Counted from the first letter of the stretch, positions 33,013 through 43,010 are shown. The stretch is DNA of 64,000 nucleotides from Streptomyces clavuligerus (GCF_005519465.1 NZ_CP027858.1:806001-870000); one strand, 5' to 3'. The notes: generated by a model from the letters alone, not told the origin. A program made the numbers and translations.

Positions 33013-33746
33013 AAGGCACGGGCCAGCGCGTCCCCCTGGGTCACGGCGGCGGCGTGGTCCTCGATCGGGGCCACCCGCGAGCCCTTGAACAGGATGTAGG
33101 TCACCCCAGAGCCGACTCCTCCGCTCCGGGGGTCGGGGTCGATGCCGAGCGCCGCGGCCATGGCGTGGGACGCCTCGCCGATGATCCCGGCGGGGCCGGT
33201 GTCGCCGACGACCCCGTAGCGCACGGTGCCGCCGTGGACGACGGCCACCACCGAACCGCCCCGGATGCCCCAGTCCGGATACCGCCAGAGCCCGCTGGGG
33301 GCGGGGACCACCACAAAGGGCAGGGTCTCGGCGTTGAGCGGTCTGCCGTCGGACTGGCGAAACGCGGTCTGCTCCAGGAAGTAGGGGTCGGCACCGGTGT
33401 TGCAGCGGGGCGTGGCCTGGCCGTCGCAGTTGACGTCGAGGTCCGCCCGCCAGAACACCGCCCCGCCCGCGTCGCAGACCGGAACGGTCGCGGCGGTCCG
33501 AAGGTCCGTCCGGTACAGCCCCTGCGAGATCCGCGTACAGCCGTCGACCCGGGCCAGCAGCTCCGCCGCCGTGACGGCGCTCCGCCCGCCGCCGCCCCGG
33601 GCACCGCCCTCCTCCCCGCTCTCCCCGCCGCCCTGCGGCCCCGGCGCGGCGATCCGCTGGACACTGGCCGCGGGCGCGGGCTGCGCGACGGCGGGGAGGA
33701 GGGCGACGCCGAGCGCGGTGGAGAGGGCGAGCGTACGAGCGAGCAT
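33000..33746 (-). CDS. Secreted GH75 chitosanase
   Basis: This 248-residue protein has a signal peptide (MLARTLALSTALGVALLPAV, cleavage near residue 26) and a glycoside hydrolase family 75 catalytic domain. The characteristic blocks are VCDAGGAVFWRADLDVNCDG, ADPYFLEQTAF, GDTGPAGIIGEASHAMA, LGIDPDPRSGG and GVTYILFKGS. Family members cleave chitosan; the conserved Asp and Glu of DLDVNCDG and IIGEAS are the expected acidic residues. The ATG at 33746 gives a normal signal peptide. Upstream two strong hairpins insulate it from ggt. Confidence 0.9.
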   Translation of the reverse strand: MLARTLALSTALGVALLPAVAQPAPAASVQRIAAPGPQGGGESGEEGGARGGGGRSAVTAAELLARVDGCTRISQGLYRTDLRTAATVPVCDAGGAVFWRADLDVNCDGQATPRCNTGADPYFLEQTAFRQSDGRPLNAETLPFVVVPAPSGLWRYPDWGIRGGSVVAVVHGGTVRYGVVGDTGPAGIIGEASHAMAAALGIDPDPRSGGVGSGVTYILFKGSRVAPIEDHAAAVTQGDALARAFLQG

Positions 33747-33853
33747 GAGCCAAAGGGCCTTTCTGTACGGTTTGCACGGAAAAGCGTCCTTTACCCCACC
33801 TTTCGGGAAACCCATCATCGGGTGCGGCCGGTCGGCGGGCGTGCGGGCCGCAC

Positions 33854-33898
33854 GGCGCGCCGCCCGTCCGGGAGCGGCTCCCGGACGGGCGGCGCGCC
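33854..33898 (-). terminator. Very long perfect hairpin after ggt
   Basis: Bases 33854-33875 are exactly complementary to 33877-33898, a 22-bp inverted repeat with almost no loop (about 20 bp of stem in RNA). It lies between ggt and the chitosanase gene, which run the same way, so it would stop ggt read-through. Confidence 0.8.
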
Positions 33899-33927
33899 CC
33901 GGGGCCGCGATCACCCGCGGCCCCGGG
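33898..33927 (-). terminator. Second stem-loop directly after the ggt stop
   Basis: Twelve bases at 33898-33909 pair with 33916-33927 around a six-base loop. It starts six bases from the ggt stop codon and abuts the longer hairpin, forming a tandem terminator. Confidence 0.7.
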
Positions 33928-33932
33928 TGAGG

Positions 33933-35756
33933 TCAGCTCCCCGGACGGACGACCATCGCGGAGCCGCCGCCCCGGCGCACCTTCTCGGCGGCGGCGAGCC
34001 ACCGTCCGTCGGGCAGCCGCTCGACCCCGGTCGCCGCCCCGATCTCCGGGTTCTGCCGGAAACGGTGCCCGATGGCCTCGAGCTGGGCGCGGAGCGGGCT
34101 GTTCCAGAGCGCGGGCTCGACCTCGGTGGTGGTCTGGTTGCGCTGGCTCGCCCGGGGCGCGGCGATCGCCTCGACCAGCGGCATCCCCCGGTCCAGACGG
34201 TTCGTCAGGGTCTGGAGGACCGTGGTGATGATGGTCGCCCCGCCCGGCGAGCCCAGCGCGAGCCGCACCCGGCCGTCGTCGACGACGATCGTCGGGGAGA
34301 TCGAGGACCGCGGACGCTTGCCCGGGCCGGGCAGGTTCGGGTCGTGCACGGCGGGGTTCGCCGGGGCGAACGAGAAGTCCGTCAGCTCGTTGTTGAGCAG
34401 GAAGCCCCGGCCCGGCACGGTGATGCCGCTGCCGCCCGTGGACTCGATCGTCAAGGTGTACGCGACGACGTTGCCCCAGCGGTCGGCCACGGTCAGATGG
34501 GTGGTGTTGTCGCTCTCGTAGGTGGCGGGAACGGGCGGGCCCGAGGCGCCGCACGGAACGGGGTTCTCCGGGTCACCGGGCGCCAGCGGGCTCGTCAGCA
34601 CCGCGTTGTCCTTGATCAGGCAGGCGCGGGCGTCGGCGAACCGCTGGGACAGCAGCCCCCGCACGGGCACGTCCTCGAACGCCGGGTCACCCACCCAGCG
34701 TCCCCGGTCCGCGAACGCCACCCGGCTGGCCTCGATGAAACGGTGCAGATGGCGCGCGGCTGTCGCCTTCGACAGATCGGTGCGCTCCAGGATGTTCAGC
34801 CCCTCGCCGACCGCGATGCCGCCCGAGGACGAGGGCGCCATGCCGTAGACGTCGAGCCCCCGGTAGGACACCCGGGTGGGCGTCCGCCGGACCGTCTCGT
34901 ACGCGCGCAGGTCCCGGAGGGTCAGATCACCGGGGCGGACGGTGCGCGTGGCCCCCGGGGCGACGGGAGGCGTACGCACGGTACGGACGATGTCCCGGGC
35001 GATGTCCCCCCGGTAGAGGGCGCGGGTGCCCTCGCGGGCGAGCCGGCGGTAGGTCCGGGCCAGGTCGGGGTTCTTGAAGACCGAGCCGACGACCGGGAGC
35101 CCGCCGCCGGGCAGGAACAGCTTCGCGGTGTCGGGGAAGTCGGCGAACCGGGCCTGGTTGGCCTGGGTCTGCGCACGGAAGGTGCCGTCGACGGTGAATC
35201 CGTCGCGCGCCAGTCGCTCCGCCGGTCCCAGCAGCTCGGCGAGGGGGCGCGTGCCCCAGGACGCCAGCGCCGCGTCCCAGGTGGCCGGGGTCCCCGGGAC
35301 CCCGACGCCGAGGCCGCTGGTCTGTCCCTCCTCGAACGGGATCGGCTTGCCGTCCGCCAGGAAGAGCGAGGCGTCGGCGGAGCGCGGGGCGGTCTCCCGG
35401 CCGTCGATGGTGCGGACCTTGCCCGTCGCCGCCTCGTAGTGGACGAAGTAGCCACCGCCGCCGATGCCCGAGGAGTACGGCTCGGTCACCCCGAGCGCCG
35501 CGGCGGTCGCGACCGCCGCGTCGACCGCGTTGCCGCCGCGCCGCAGCACTTCGATCCCGGCGGCGGACGCGTCGGCGTCGACACTGGCCACGGCCCCGCC
35601 GTACCCGACGGCGACCGGCGTCTTCACCGGCGGCCCACCGGGCGCGGCCCGCTCCCGCGCCGGTGCGGCGGCGCCGGGTGCCGCCGCACCGAGCGAGACG
35701 ATCAGGGCCGCCGCGACGGCCAGAACCGAAGTGTTCCGCCCGACTGAACGAGTCAT
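33933..35756 (-). CDS. ggt: Gamma-glutamyltransferase (exported)
   Basis: This 607-residue proenzyme starts with a secretion signal (TSVLAVAAALIVSLGAAAPG). It contains GGNAVDAAVATAAALGVTEPYSSGIGGGG, the self-cleavage and nucleophile site DNTTHLTVADRWGNVV (Thr near residue 416), and the C-terminal SSISPTIVVDDGRVRLALG-SPGGATIITT. It cleaves and transfers gamma-glutamyl groups from glutathione and related peptides outside the cell. The ATG at 35756 has GGAGG nine bases upstream; a GTG at 35762 is too close to that site. Confidence 0.95.
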   Translation of the reverse strand: MTRSVGRNTSVLAVAAALIVSLGAAAPGAAAPARERAAPGGPPVKTPVAVGYGGAVASVDADASAAGIEVLRRGGNAVDAAVATAAALGVTEPYSSGIGGGGYFVHYEAATGKVRTIDGRETAPRSADASLFLADGKPIPFEEGQTSGLGVGVPGTPATWDAALASWGTRPLAELLGPAERLARDGFTVDGTFRAQTQANQARFADFPDTAKLFLPGGGLPVVGSVFKNPDLARTYRRLAREGTRALYRGDIARDIVRTVRTPPVAPGATRTVRPGDLTLRDLRAYETVRRTPTRVSYRGLDVYGMAPSSSGGIAVGEGLNILERTDLSKATAARHLHRFIEASRVAFADRGRWVGDPAFEDVPVRGLLSQRFADARACLIKDNAVLTSPLAPGDPENPVPCGASGPPVPATYESDNTTHLTVADRWGNVVAYTLTIESTGGSGITVPGRGFLLNNELTDFSFAPANPAVHDPNLPGPGKRPRSSISPTIVVDDGRVRLALGSPGGATIITTVLQTLTNRLDRGMPLVEAIAAPRASQRNQTTTEVEPALWNSPLRAQLEAIGHRFRQNPEIGAATGVERLPDGRWLAAAEKVRRGGGSAMVVRPGS

Positions 35757-36687
35757 CCCCACCCTCCGATCGACAGACTGCCCGAACTGTAGCTCCCCTG
35801 GTGCGGACTCGACCCACCCCGAAGTCCGCCTTTCCCGCGCGGCTTGGGCGCGCGACCGTCTTCCCCGTGACGAACGAGCCCTTGCCCCGCACCCGCACCC
35901 CGTCGACGAGTGGACGATCCCCTCGCCCCCGCGGGCAAGTGAGCCGAAGGCATACCGCCTTCGCCCCGTCCCTGGGCCGGCCGATGGCCTTGCCCCCTGC
36001 GGCGAGTGAGCCGAAGAGGTGCCGCCCGCACCCCGCGCGTGCGTGGACGGTCACCCCGTCCCGGGACGCGTGACCGCCGAGAACGGAGGGCGCGTCCCTG
36101 CCACTTGGGCCGGGCGATGACCCCCATCCTGCGGCGAGTGGGCCATCGGGGCGCGTGGCCGCCGAAAGCGGAGAGCGCGCGCCCGCCCCGGGGCGAGTGG
36201 GCCGTGGGGGCGCCCGGCTGCCGGGAGCGGAGAGCGGGCCCCTGCCCCTTGGGCTGGACGTCTGCCTCCGCCCCGGGGCGAGTGAGCCGCAGGGGTGCCG
36301 CAGGCGCCGAAAGCCGAGAGCTCGCCCCCGTCTCCTGGGCCGGGCGTTTCCCTCCGCCCTGCGGCGAGTGAGCCGCAGGGGTGCGCCCCCGCCTCTTTGG
36401 GCCGGGCGTTTGCCTCGACCCCGCGGCGAGTGAGCCGAAGGGGTGCCGCGGGTGCCGAAAGTGGAGAGCGCGCGGAGGTTCCGAGGAACGAGGAACCGAG
36501 CACGGTCGACCGTCGGCGCACGCTCCAGCACCCCGGAGGCGAACCGAGCCACAAAAAAGGGAGAGCAATCGTTACCGGTGCGTTAACCACCGGGGAGTTA
36601 CCGCAGGTAAGGGATTCCCGTTACCTTACGGACACCTTCATGTGACCCCAGGTCACATCCCCCCATGACGGTTGTGAGGAGGGACCC
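35757..36687. other. 930-bp intergenic region, mostly repeat array
   Basis: The gap between divergent ggt and the CocE-type hydrolase contains a degenerate repeat array from about 35840 to 36480. It then has an AT-richer promoter-like zone (36545-36660) with GTTACCGG and GTTACC elements upstream of the hydrolase. Minus-strand readings through the array give only repetitive Pro/Arg/Gly peptides, which I do not take as genes. Confidence 0.6.
35840..36480. repeat. Degenerate three-box tandem repeat array
   Basis: Box A, close to GCGAGTGAGCCG, occurs at about 35935, 36002, 36134, 36193, 36279, 36364 and 36426. Box B, close to GCCGAAAGCGGAGAGCGCG, occurs at about 36076, 36161, 36219, 36306 and 36455. 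Box C, close to CTTGGGCCGGGCGTTTGCC, occurs at about 35971, 36104, 36248, 36334 and 36396. Complete units run A-B-C in about 85 bp; some lack a box, giving spacings of 59-131 bp. I recognise no known repeat family. Confidence 0.75.
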
Positions 36688-38271
36688 GTGGGACTCCCCC
36701 GCAAAGCTCTGCGCACCGCCCTGACGGGCGCTCTGTGTTCCGTGTTGCTCGCCGCCGGGCCGGCCAGTGGTGCCGGGTCGGTGGCCGGGACCGGTGGCCG
36801 GGCGGGCGCGCCGGTCGTGCGGTTCGTCGATGTCGAGGGCGACGGCGGCACCGTGCTCAAGGCCAATGTGGTCGCCCCCGCCGACGCCGGGCCCGGGCGT
36901 TCGTATCCGCTCGTCGTCCTGCCCACGAGCTGGGCCATGCCGCAGCTCGAATACCTCGCGCAGGCCGGGCAGTTCGCCGCCGCGGGCTATGTCGTGGTGA
37001 GCTACAACTCGCGCGGCTTCTGGCAGTCCGGCGGTGAGATCGAGGTCGCCGGGCCACCCGATGTCGCGGACGCCTCCCGGGTGATCGACTGGGCGCTGGC
37101 CCACACCCCCGCCGACCCGGCGCGCGTCGGCATGGCGGGGGTCTCCTACGGCGCGGGGATCAGTCTGCTCGCCGCCGCCGAGGACCCCCGGATCAAGGCC
37201 GTGGCCGCGCTGAGCGGCTGGGCCGATCTCGCGGGCTCGATCTACAGCGGACGGACCCAGCACGCGCAGGCGGCGGCGGTCCTCACCGGGCTCGGCTTCC
37301 TCACCGGCCGTCCCAGCGCCGAACTGCGCGGCATCATGGCCGACTTCCTCAGTTCCAGGCTCGATCAGGAGCAGCGCATCCTCGATTGGGCGGCCCGCCG
37401 CTCCGTCGACCGGCGGATCGCGGGCCTCAACGCCCGGGGCACGGCGGTGATGCTCGGCAACGCCTGGGGCGACTCGATCTTCCCGCCCAACCAGTACGCG
37501 GAGTTCTTCGAGCGGCTGACGGGTCCCAAGCGGCTGGAGTTCCGGCCGGGCGACCATGCCACCGCCGAGGGGACCGGGCTCTTCGGACTCCCCAACGACA
37601 CCTGGACGAGCACCCGCCGCTGGTTCGACCACCATCTCAGGGGCGTGGACAACGGCGTCGACCGGGAGCCGCCCGTTCGGCTCAAGTCCCGTTCCGACGG
37701 GGAGTACGAGGGGTATCGCGACTGGCGGTCGGTGGGCTCCGCCGAGCGCAGGCTGCCCCTCGGGGGGACGCAGCGCGTGCTCACCGGAGTGGACTCCGGC
37801 GCGAACGGCGGGCTGGTCCTGCTCTCGGGAGCGCTGGACCAGTTCACCCGGGTGCCTCCGATCGCGGCCGTCCCCCTGCTGCCCCGGGCCTTCGCGGCCG
37901 TCTGGCAGTCCGAGCGGTACGACGCCCCGCAGCGGATTCGGGGGACGAGCAGACTGCACACCACCGTCACCGGCACCGGGGCGAGCGGGACCCTCGTCGC
38001 CTACCTCTACGACGTGGGCCCGCTCGGCCTCGGCAAGCTGGTCACCAGTGCCCCGTACACCTTCCACGGCCGGACACCCGGCACACCGTTCGCCGTCGAC
38101 CTGGAGCTGTTCTCCACCGCCTATGACGTCCCGGCAGGCCACCGTCTCGCCGTGGTCGTCGACACCGTCGACCCGCTGTACATCGAGCACAACCCGGCCG
38201 GGGCACAGCTGACCTTCTCCTCGCCCGCCGACGACCCGTCCCAGCTGTCGGTACCGCTGCGCGAGGAGTGA
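36688..38271 (+). CDS. Secreted CocE/NonD-type alpha/beta hydrolase
   Basis: This 527-residue exported protein (signal TALTGALCSVLLAAGPASG) belongs to the X-Pro dipeptidyl-peptidase/CocE hydrolase group. The N-terminal alpha/beta-hydrolase has the nucleophile elbow GMAGVSYGAG near residue 153, NAWGDSIFPP (candidate Asp) and RPGDHATAEG (candidate His). The C-terminal part from about residue 350 is the jelly-roll domain with HTTVTGTGASGTLVAYLYDV. Such enzymes are peptidases or esterases; this substrate is unknown. The GTG has GAGGAGGG seven bases upstream. Confidence 0.88.
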   Translation: MGLPRKALRTALTGALCSVLLAAGPASGAGSVAGTGGRAGAPVVRFVDVEGDGGTVLKANVVAPADAGPGRSYPLVVLPTSWAMPQLEYLAQAGQFAAAGYVVVSYNSRGFWQSGGEIEVAGPPDVADASRVIDWALAHTPADPARVGMAGVSYGAGISLLAAAEDPRIKAVAALSGWADLAGSIYSGRTQHAQAAAVLTGLGFLTGRPSAELRGIMADFLSSRLDQEQRILDWAARRSVDRRIAGLNARGTAVMLGNAWGDSIFPPNQYAEFFERLTGPKRLEFRPGDHATAEGTGLFGLPNDTWTSTRRWFDHHLRGVDNGVDREPPVRLKSRSDGEYEGYRDWRSVGSAERRLPLGGTQRVLTGVDSGANGGLVLLSGALDQFTRVPPIAAVPLLPRAFAAVWQSERYDAPQRIRGTSRLHTTVTGTGASGTLVAYLYDVGPLGLGKLVTSAPYTFHGRTPGTPFAVDLELFSTAYDVPAGHRLAVVVDTVDPLYIEHNPAGAQLTFSSPADDPSQLSVPLREE

Positions 38272-38325
38272 TCACCGGCTGCCGCCGACGGTCCCGGTTG
38301 ATGCCCCTGAACTGCTGCCCGGCGG

Positions 38326-39201
38326 CTACATCCTCCCGGTCGCCGCGGGATCGCCGGGCAGCAGCGTCCCTGGTTCGGCCGGGGCGACTTCCACGGCCTC
38401 GGTCTTCGGGCTGCGGCGCTGCCGCCGGGCCACCCAGGTGGCGAACCAGGAGAGCAGCATGCACAGCCCGATGTAGATCGGCGAGATCACCATCACCACG
38501 GGGATGAACGGCAGGTCGTAGTCGAGGTTGGACGCGATGAGCTTGCCCGCGTGCAGGAATTCCTCATAGGTGATCAGATAGCCGAGCGAGGTGTCCTTCA
38601 GGGCCACCACCAACTGGCTGATGATGGCGGGCAGCATCGCCCGCACCGCCTGGGGCACCAGGACATAGGTCATGACCTGGGTCTTGCGCAGGCCCAGTGC
38701 GTATGCTGCCTCGCGCTGTCCCCGGTCCACGGAGTGGACACCCGCGCGGAAGACCTCCGCGAGGACCGAACCGTTGTAGAGGGTGAGCCCGGCGACCAGC
38801 GCGGGCAGCGGCTGGACCTTCAGCGCCACAAAGATGAAGAAGATCATCACCAGTACCGGCATGGCCCGGAAGAACTCCACGAGCAGGGTGGAGACCCAGC
38901 GCACGGGGGCGTGGTCGGAGAGCCGGCCGCAGGCGAGGAGACCGCCGAGCAGCAGCGAGAGCACCGAGGCGTAGGCGAATGCCTTGAGGGTGTTGCCGAG
39001 TCCCCTCAGCAGCAGTTCCTGAATCCCCTTGTACTCGAAGGGGGTCCACTTGGCGGCGGTGAACTGCCCCGTTTCGAAGAGCAGATGGACGATCCAGCCG
39101 AGCAGCGCCAGGATGGCCAGCGTCGCGACGGCCCCGTAGAGGCGGTGACGTCTGCGGGTGCGGGGCCCGGGGATGTCGTAGAGGGCGGTGGAATCGGTCA
39201 T
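38326..39201 (-). CDS. gluD: Glutamate-type ABC transporter permease
   Basis: This 291-residue membrane protein is a polar amino-acid ABC permease of the HisM/GluD group. It has about five or six membrane segments and the ATPase-contact loop EAAYALGLRKTQVMTYVLVPQAVR. The C-terminal 30 residues form a hydrophilic tail (RRQRRSPKTEAVEV). Its ATG overlaps the gluC stop by ATGA. It is the distal gene of the four-gene gluABCD-type operon. Confidence 0.92.
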   Translation of the reverse strand: MTDSTALYDIPGPRTRRRHRLYGAVATLAILALLGWIVHLLFETGQFTAAKWTPFEYKGIQELLLRGLGNTLKAFAYASVLSLLLGGLLACGRLSDHAPVRWVSTLLVEFFRAMPVLVMIFFIFVALKVQPLPALVAGLTLYNGSVLAEVFRAGVHSVDRGQREAAYALGLRKTQVMTYVLVPQAVRAMLPAIISQLVVALKDTSLGYLITYEEFLHAGKLIASNLDYDLPFIPVVMVISPIYIGLCMLLSWFATWVARRQRRSPKTEAVEVAPAEPGTLLPGDPAATGRM

Positions 39202-39842
39202 CGTGCGACCCCATAGCGCTTCTCCAGCACGTTGAACAGCGCACTGATGGTGAGGGTGATGATCAGATAGCCGACGGCGATCCAGACGAAGGTCCAGACG
39301 ATGTTGTAGCCCAGCTCACTGAGGGTCTTGTAGGTGCTGAGCAGTTCGGTGACGCTGAACGCCCCAGCGATCGCGGAGTTCTTGGCGAGCGCGATGAGCG
39401 TGGAGCCGACCGGGGGGATGACGGTGCGGAACGCCTGGGGCAGGATCACGACGGTCAGCGTCTGGCCGAAGGACATCCCGAGGCTGCGGGCCGCCTCCCC
39501 CTGGCCGCGGGGGACGGTGTTGATCCCGGACCGCAGGGCCTCGCAGATGAACGCGGAGGTGTAGCAGCCGAGCGCGAGCACCGCGAAGACCGTGAACGGG
39601 AGCACCAGTCCGAAGCGCGGCAGCCCCAGCAGAACGGCGAAGAAGAGCAGCGTGAGCGGGGTGTTCCGGAGCACCGTCACCCACACGGTGCCGATGGCGC
39701 GCAGCGCGCCGACGGGGGCGACCCGGAAGCCCGCCATCAGGAAGCCGAGGGCGAGGGCGAGCAACGAGGAGAAGAAGGTCAGCTCGACGGTGCCGAGGAA
39801 GCCCTCGGCGTAGGTGGAGAAGTTGTCGGTCAGTACGTCCAT
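39198..39842 (-). CDS. gluC: Glutamate-type ABC transporter permease
   Basis: This 214-residue membrane protein is the partner permease, with TVELTFFSSLLALALGFLMAG, TPLTLLFFAVLLGLP and the coupling loop GQGEAARSLGMSFGQTLTVVILPQAFR. It starts eight bases after gluB and overlaps gluD. Together they form a heterodimeric membrane channel for glutamate or a related acidic amino acid. Confidence 0.93.
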   Translation of the reverse strand: MDVLTDNFSTYAEGFLGTVELTFFSSLLALALGFLMAGFRVAPVGALRAIGTVWVTVLRNTPLTLLFFAVLLGLPRFGLVLPFTVFAVLALGCYTSAFICEALRSGINTVPRGQGEAARSLGMSFGQTLTVVILPQAFRTVIPPVGSTLIALAKNSAIAGAFSVTELLSTYKTLSELGYNIVWTFVWIAVGYLIITLTISALFNVLEKRYGVAR

Positions 39843-39850
39843 GCGTCACC

Positions 39851-40756
39851 TCAGCCCGCCGGGTAGCGGTCGATCGGGGGCGGCTGCGGCGCCGGGACTC
39901 CGGACAGTCCGAGGGTGGCGTCGTAGGCCTTCTTCCAGTTGCCGTTCTTCTCGTTCTCGGCGAGGGCGTCGTCGATGGCGAAGCGCAGGGCGTTGTCGGA
40001 GCGGGGGACGCCGATGCCGTAGGGCTCCTGCGAGAAGGGCTTGCCGACGACCTTGAGTTCGTCGGGCGCCTTGGCTGCGTAGCCGGTGAGGATGGCGTCG
40101 TCGGTGGTGACGGCGTCGACCTGGTAGGTCAGCAGGTTGTCGACACAGATGGAGTAGGTGTCGTAGGAGACCAGGACGGCCTGGGGGTAGTCCTGCTTGA
40201 TCCGCTGGTAGGGCGTGGAGCCGGTGGCCGAGCAGACCCGTTTCCCGGCGAGGTCCTCGGGTCCCTTGATGTCCGTCTCGTCCTTGCGGACGAGCAGGTC
40301 CTGGCCCGCCATGTAGTAGGGCCCGGCGAAGCCGACGAGCTTCTTGCGGTTGTCGTTGATGGTGTAGGTGCCGACGTAGTAGTCGATCTGGCCGTTCTGG
40401 AGGGCGGTCTCCCGGTTGGCGGAGGCGATGGTGACGAAGGAGATCCGGGCGGGGTCCAGCCCCAGGGAGGCGGAGACCATCCGGGCGATCTCGATGTCGA
40501 AGCCGGAGTAGAGGCCGGTCGCGGGGTCCTTCTCGCCGAGGTAGGGCTGGTCCTCCTTGGCCCCGACGACGAAGTGGCCGCGGGCCTCGGCCTTGCGCCA
40601 GGTCGGGGAGGAGTCCAGCCGGAAGGAGGTGTTCACCGGGTAGTGCGGCAGCGCCTCGGGCCGGGGGCCCTTGACCGGTGGGCTGCCCTCCTTGCCGCAG
40701 GCGGCGGCCGTGAGCAGAAGGAGGAGCGCCGCCAGGGCGCGTCGGGTACGTGCCAT
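39851..40756 (-). CDS. gluB: Glutamate-binding lipoprotein of ABC transporter
   Basis: This 301-residue lipoprotein has a signal ending at TAAAC (Cys20). The family-3 solute-binding fold shows GAKEDQPYLGEKDPATGLYSGFDIEIARM, QNGQIDYYVGTYTINDNRK, and QEPYGIGVPRSDNALRFAIDDALAE. It captures glutamate outside the membrane. It follows gluA by 14 bases. Confidence 0.93.
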   Translation of the reverse strand: MARTRRALAALLLLLTAAACGKEGSPPVKGPRPEALPHYPVNTSFRLDSSPTWRKAEARGHFVVGAKEDQPYLGEKDPATGLYSGFDIEIARMVSASLGLDPARISFVTIASANRETALQNGQIDYYVGTYTINDNRKKLVGFAGPYYMAGQDLLVRKDETDIKGPEDLAGKRVCSATGSTPYQRIKQDYPQAVLVSYDTYSICVDNLLTYQVDAVTTDDAILTGYAAKAPDELKVVGKPFSQEPYGIGVPRSDNALRFAIDDALAENEKNGNWKKAYDATLGLSGVPAPQPPPIDRYPAG

Positions 40757-40770
40757 CGATGCGCCCCCGG

Positions 40771-41517
<747 letters not shown>

Positions 41518-41540
41518 ACGCTGCCCTGCCCCACTGATTG

Positions 41541-41559
41541 TTTGCCGGGTCAGCGCAAA
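41541..41559 (-). promoter_or_regulatory. Inverted repeat upstream of gluA
   Basis: TTTGC (41541-41545) and GCAAA (41555-41559) form a dyad around nine bases, 24-42 bases before the gluA ATG. It is a candidate operator, but arms of five bases can arise by chance. Confidence 0.35.
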
Positions 41560-41648
41560 CTATCCAGCCGGGTCGGGGAGTTCGCGCCCGACACGCACGA
41601 TGAGGACATAAGCCGTATTTACCGCTGAGGTGATCGCACCGCGGGGCG

Positions 41649-42101
41649 TCAGCCCTCGGCGGCCTCCGCATAGACCTGGGCGAGCTGCGGCGCCCCGGAG
41701 ACGGCCCAGTCGAGCCCGGCCTCCACCACCCCGATCTCCCGGCCGGAGGCGAGCCGCACCACGGGGTGGCCGCCCGGCCAGATGTGCCAGCGCGCGCCCG
41801 GGACGGTACGGACGATGACCGTGCCGAGATAGAGCCCGGCGTCGTTGCCCACCCAGGGAAGCTCCTCCGGGTCGTCCCGCCAGCGCGGCGGGAGCTGGTC
41901 CAGGGCCGCGAGGGAGGCCGGGGAGTCGTCCAGCGCCAGTCCCAGCCCCTCCGCCCGGACCCGCAGCAGCTCGCACTCCGACAGCAGCTCGGCGATGCCC
42001 GCCGCGCGCTCCGTCTCGCCCTCGCCGGGGTCGCCGCGCTCCCCCCGCGTCCGTCCCTCGCCCTGCTTCTTGAGCCAGCCGTCCAAGAAAGGGATGTTCA
42101 T
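41649..42101 (-). CDS. DUF6278-like protein of unknown function
   Basis: This 150-residue protein begins MNIPFLDGWLKKQGEG and has a charged region followed by LLSECELLRVRAEGLGLALDD, LPPRWRDDPEELPWVGNDAGLYLG and HIWPGGHPVVRLASGREI. From memory it matches a conserved actinobacterial family labelled DUF6278; I cannot confirm the label. There is no membrane segment or catalytic motif. It is transcribed leftwards between exonuclease III and gluA. Confidence 0.75.
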   Translation of the reverse strand: MNIPFLDGWLKKQGEGRTRGERGDPGEGETERAAGIAELLSECELLRVRAEGLGLALDDSPASLAALDQLPPRWRDDPEELPWVGNDAGLYLGTVIVRTVPGARWHIWPGGHPVVRLASGREIGVVEAGLDWAVSGAPQLAQVYAEAAEG

Positions 42102-42201
42102 ACCACTCAGCGTCGCATCCCGCGCGCCGCACGCACCACAGGCGCGCGCGGCACGGCCGGGCCCGGCGGACGCGCTCCGCGCGACCCGGCGGGACGACGG
42201 G

Positions 42202-42981
42202 TCAGACGTCCAGGTCGACCACGACGGGGGCGTGGTCGGACGCCCCCTTGCCCTTGCGCTCCTCCCGGTCGACATAGCTGTCCTTGACGGCGCCCGCGAA
42301 CGGGCCGTTGCCGTAGACGAGATCGATGCGCATGCCGCGGTTCTTGGGGAAGCAGAGCTGGCGGTAGTCCCAGTAGGTGAAGGGGTGGTCGTACTTGAGC
42401 GGGCGGGGCACCACATCGCTGAGCCCGGTCTCCCGCAGGGCCGCCAGCGCCGCCCGCTCCGGCTCCGTGACATGGGTGCTGCCCTCGAAGGCGGCGCGGT
42501 CCCAGACGTCCTCGTCGGCCGGGGCGATGTTGTAGTCGCCGAGCACGGCGAAGGGGCGGGGGCCCGCCGCGTCGGCGGCCACGGCCTCCTTCAGCGCGGC
42601 CAGCCACTCCAGCTTGTAGGCGTAGTGGTCATGGGTGACCTCCCGGCCGTTGGGCACATAGACCGACCACAGCCGCACCGGGCCGCAGGTCGCGGAGATC
42701 GCCCGCGGCTCCTGCGCCCCGTCGTACGCGGGGCCGCCGGGCAGGCCCTTGACCACCTCGTCCAGACCCACCCGGGAGACCAGCGCCACCCCGTTCCACC
42801 GGCCGTCGGCGTGGATGGCGGACTCGTAGCCGATCTCCCGCAGCTCCTCGGCGGGGAACTGCTCCTCGGCGCACTTGGTCTCCTGTATGCACAGGACATC
42901 CGTGCCGCTGCTCTCCAGCCAGGCGAGCAGCCGGGGCAGCCGGGCGGTGACCGAGTTGACGTTCCAGGTGGCGATACGCAT
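42202..42981 (-). CDS. xthA: Exodeoxyribonuclease III
   Basis: This 259-residue nuclease begins MRIATWNVNSVTARLPRLL, with the metal-binding Glu in CIQETKC, the catalytic GDYNIAPADEDV and the C-terminal SDHAPVVVDLDV. It cleaves abasic sites and degrades 3' ends in base-excision repair. The start at 42981 gives the canonical N-terminus; a start about 30 bases upstream would overlap the MBL gene. It lies immediately downstream of the MBL hydrolase gene. Confidence 0.95.
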   Translation of the reverse strand: MRIATWNVNSVTARLPRLLAWLESSGTDVLCIQETKCAEEQFPAEELREIGYESAIHADGRWNGVALVSRVGLDEVVKGLPGGPAYDGAQEPRAISATCGPVRLWSVYVPNGREVTHDHYAYKLEWLAALKEAVAADAAGPRPFAVLGDYNIAPADEDVWDRAAFEGSTHVTEPERAALAALRETGLSDVVPRPLKYDHPFTYWDYRQLCFPKNRGMRIDLVYGNGPFAGAVKDSYVDREERKGKGASDHAPVVVDLDV

Positions 42982-43010
42982 GGACGAAAGCCTACTGCCG
43001 GGGTACGACA

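Noticed and set aside
35753..36590. Minus-strand frames through the repeat array encoding repetitive peptides
   Set aside because: The peptides follow the DNA repeat in several frames at once, have no domain, and no ribosome binding site is convincing.
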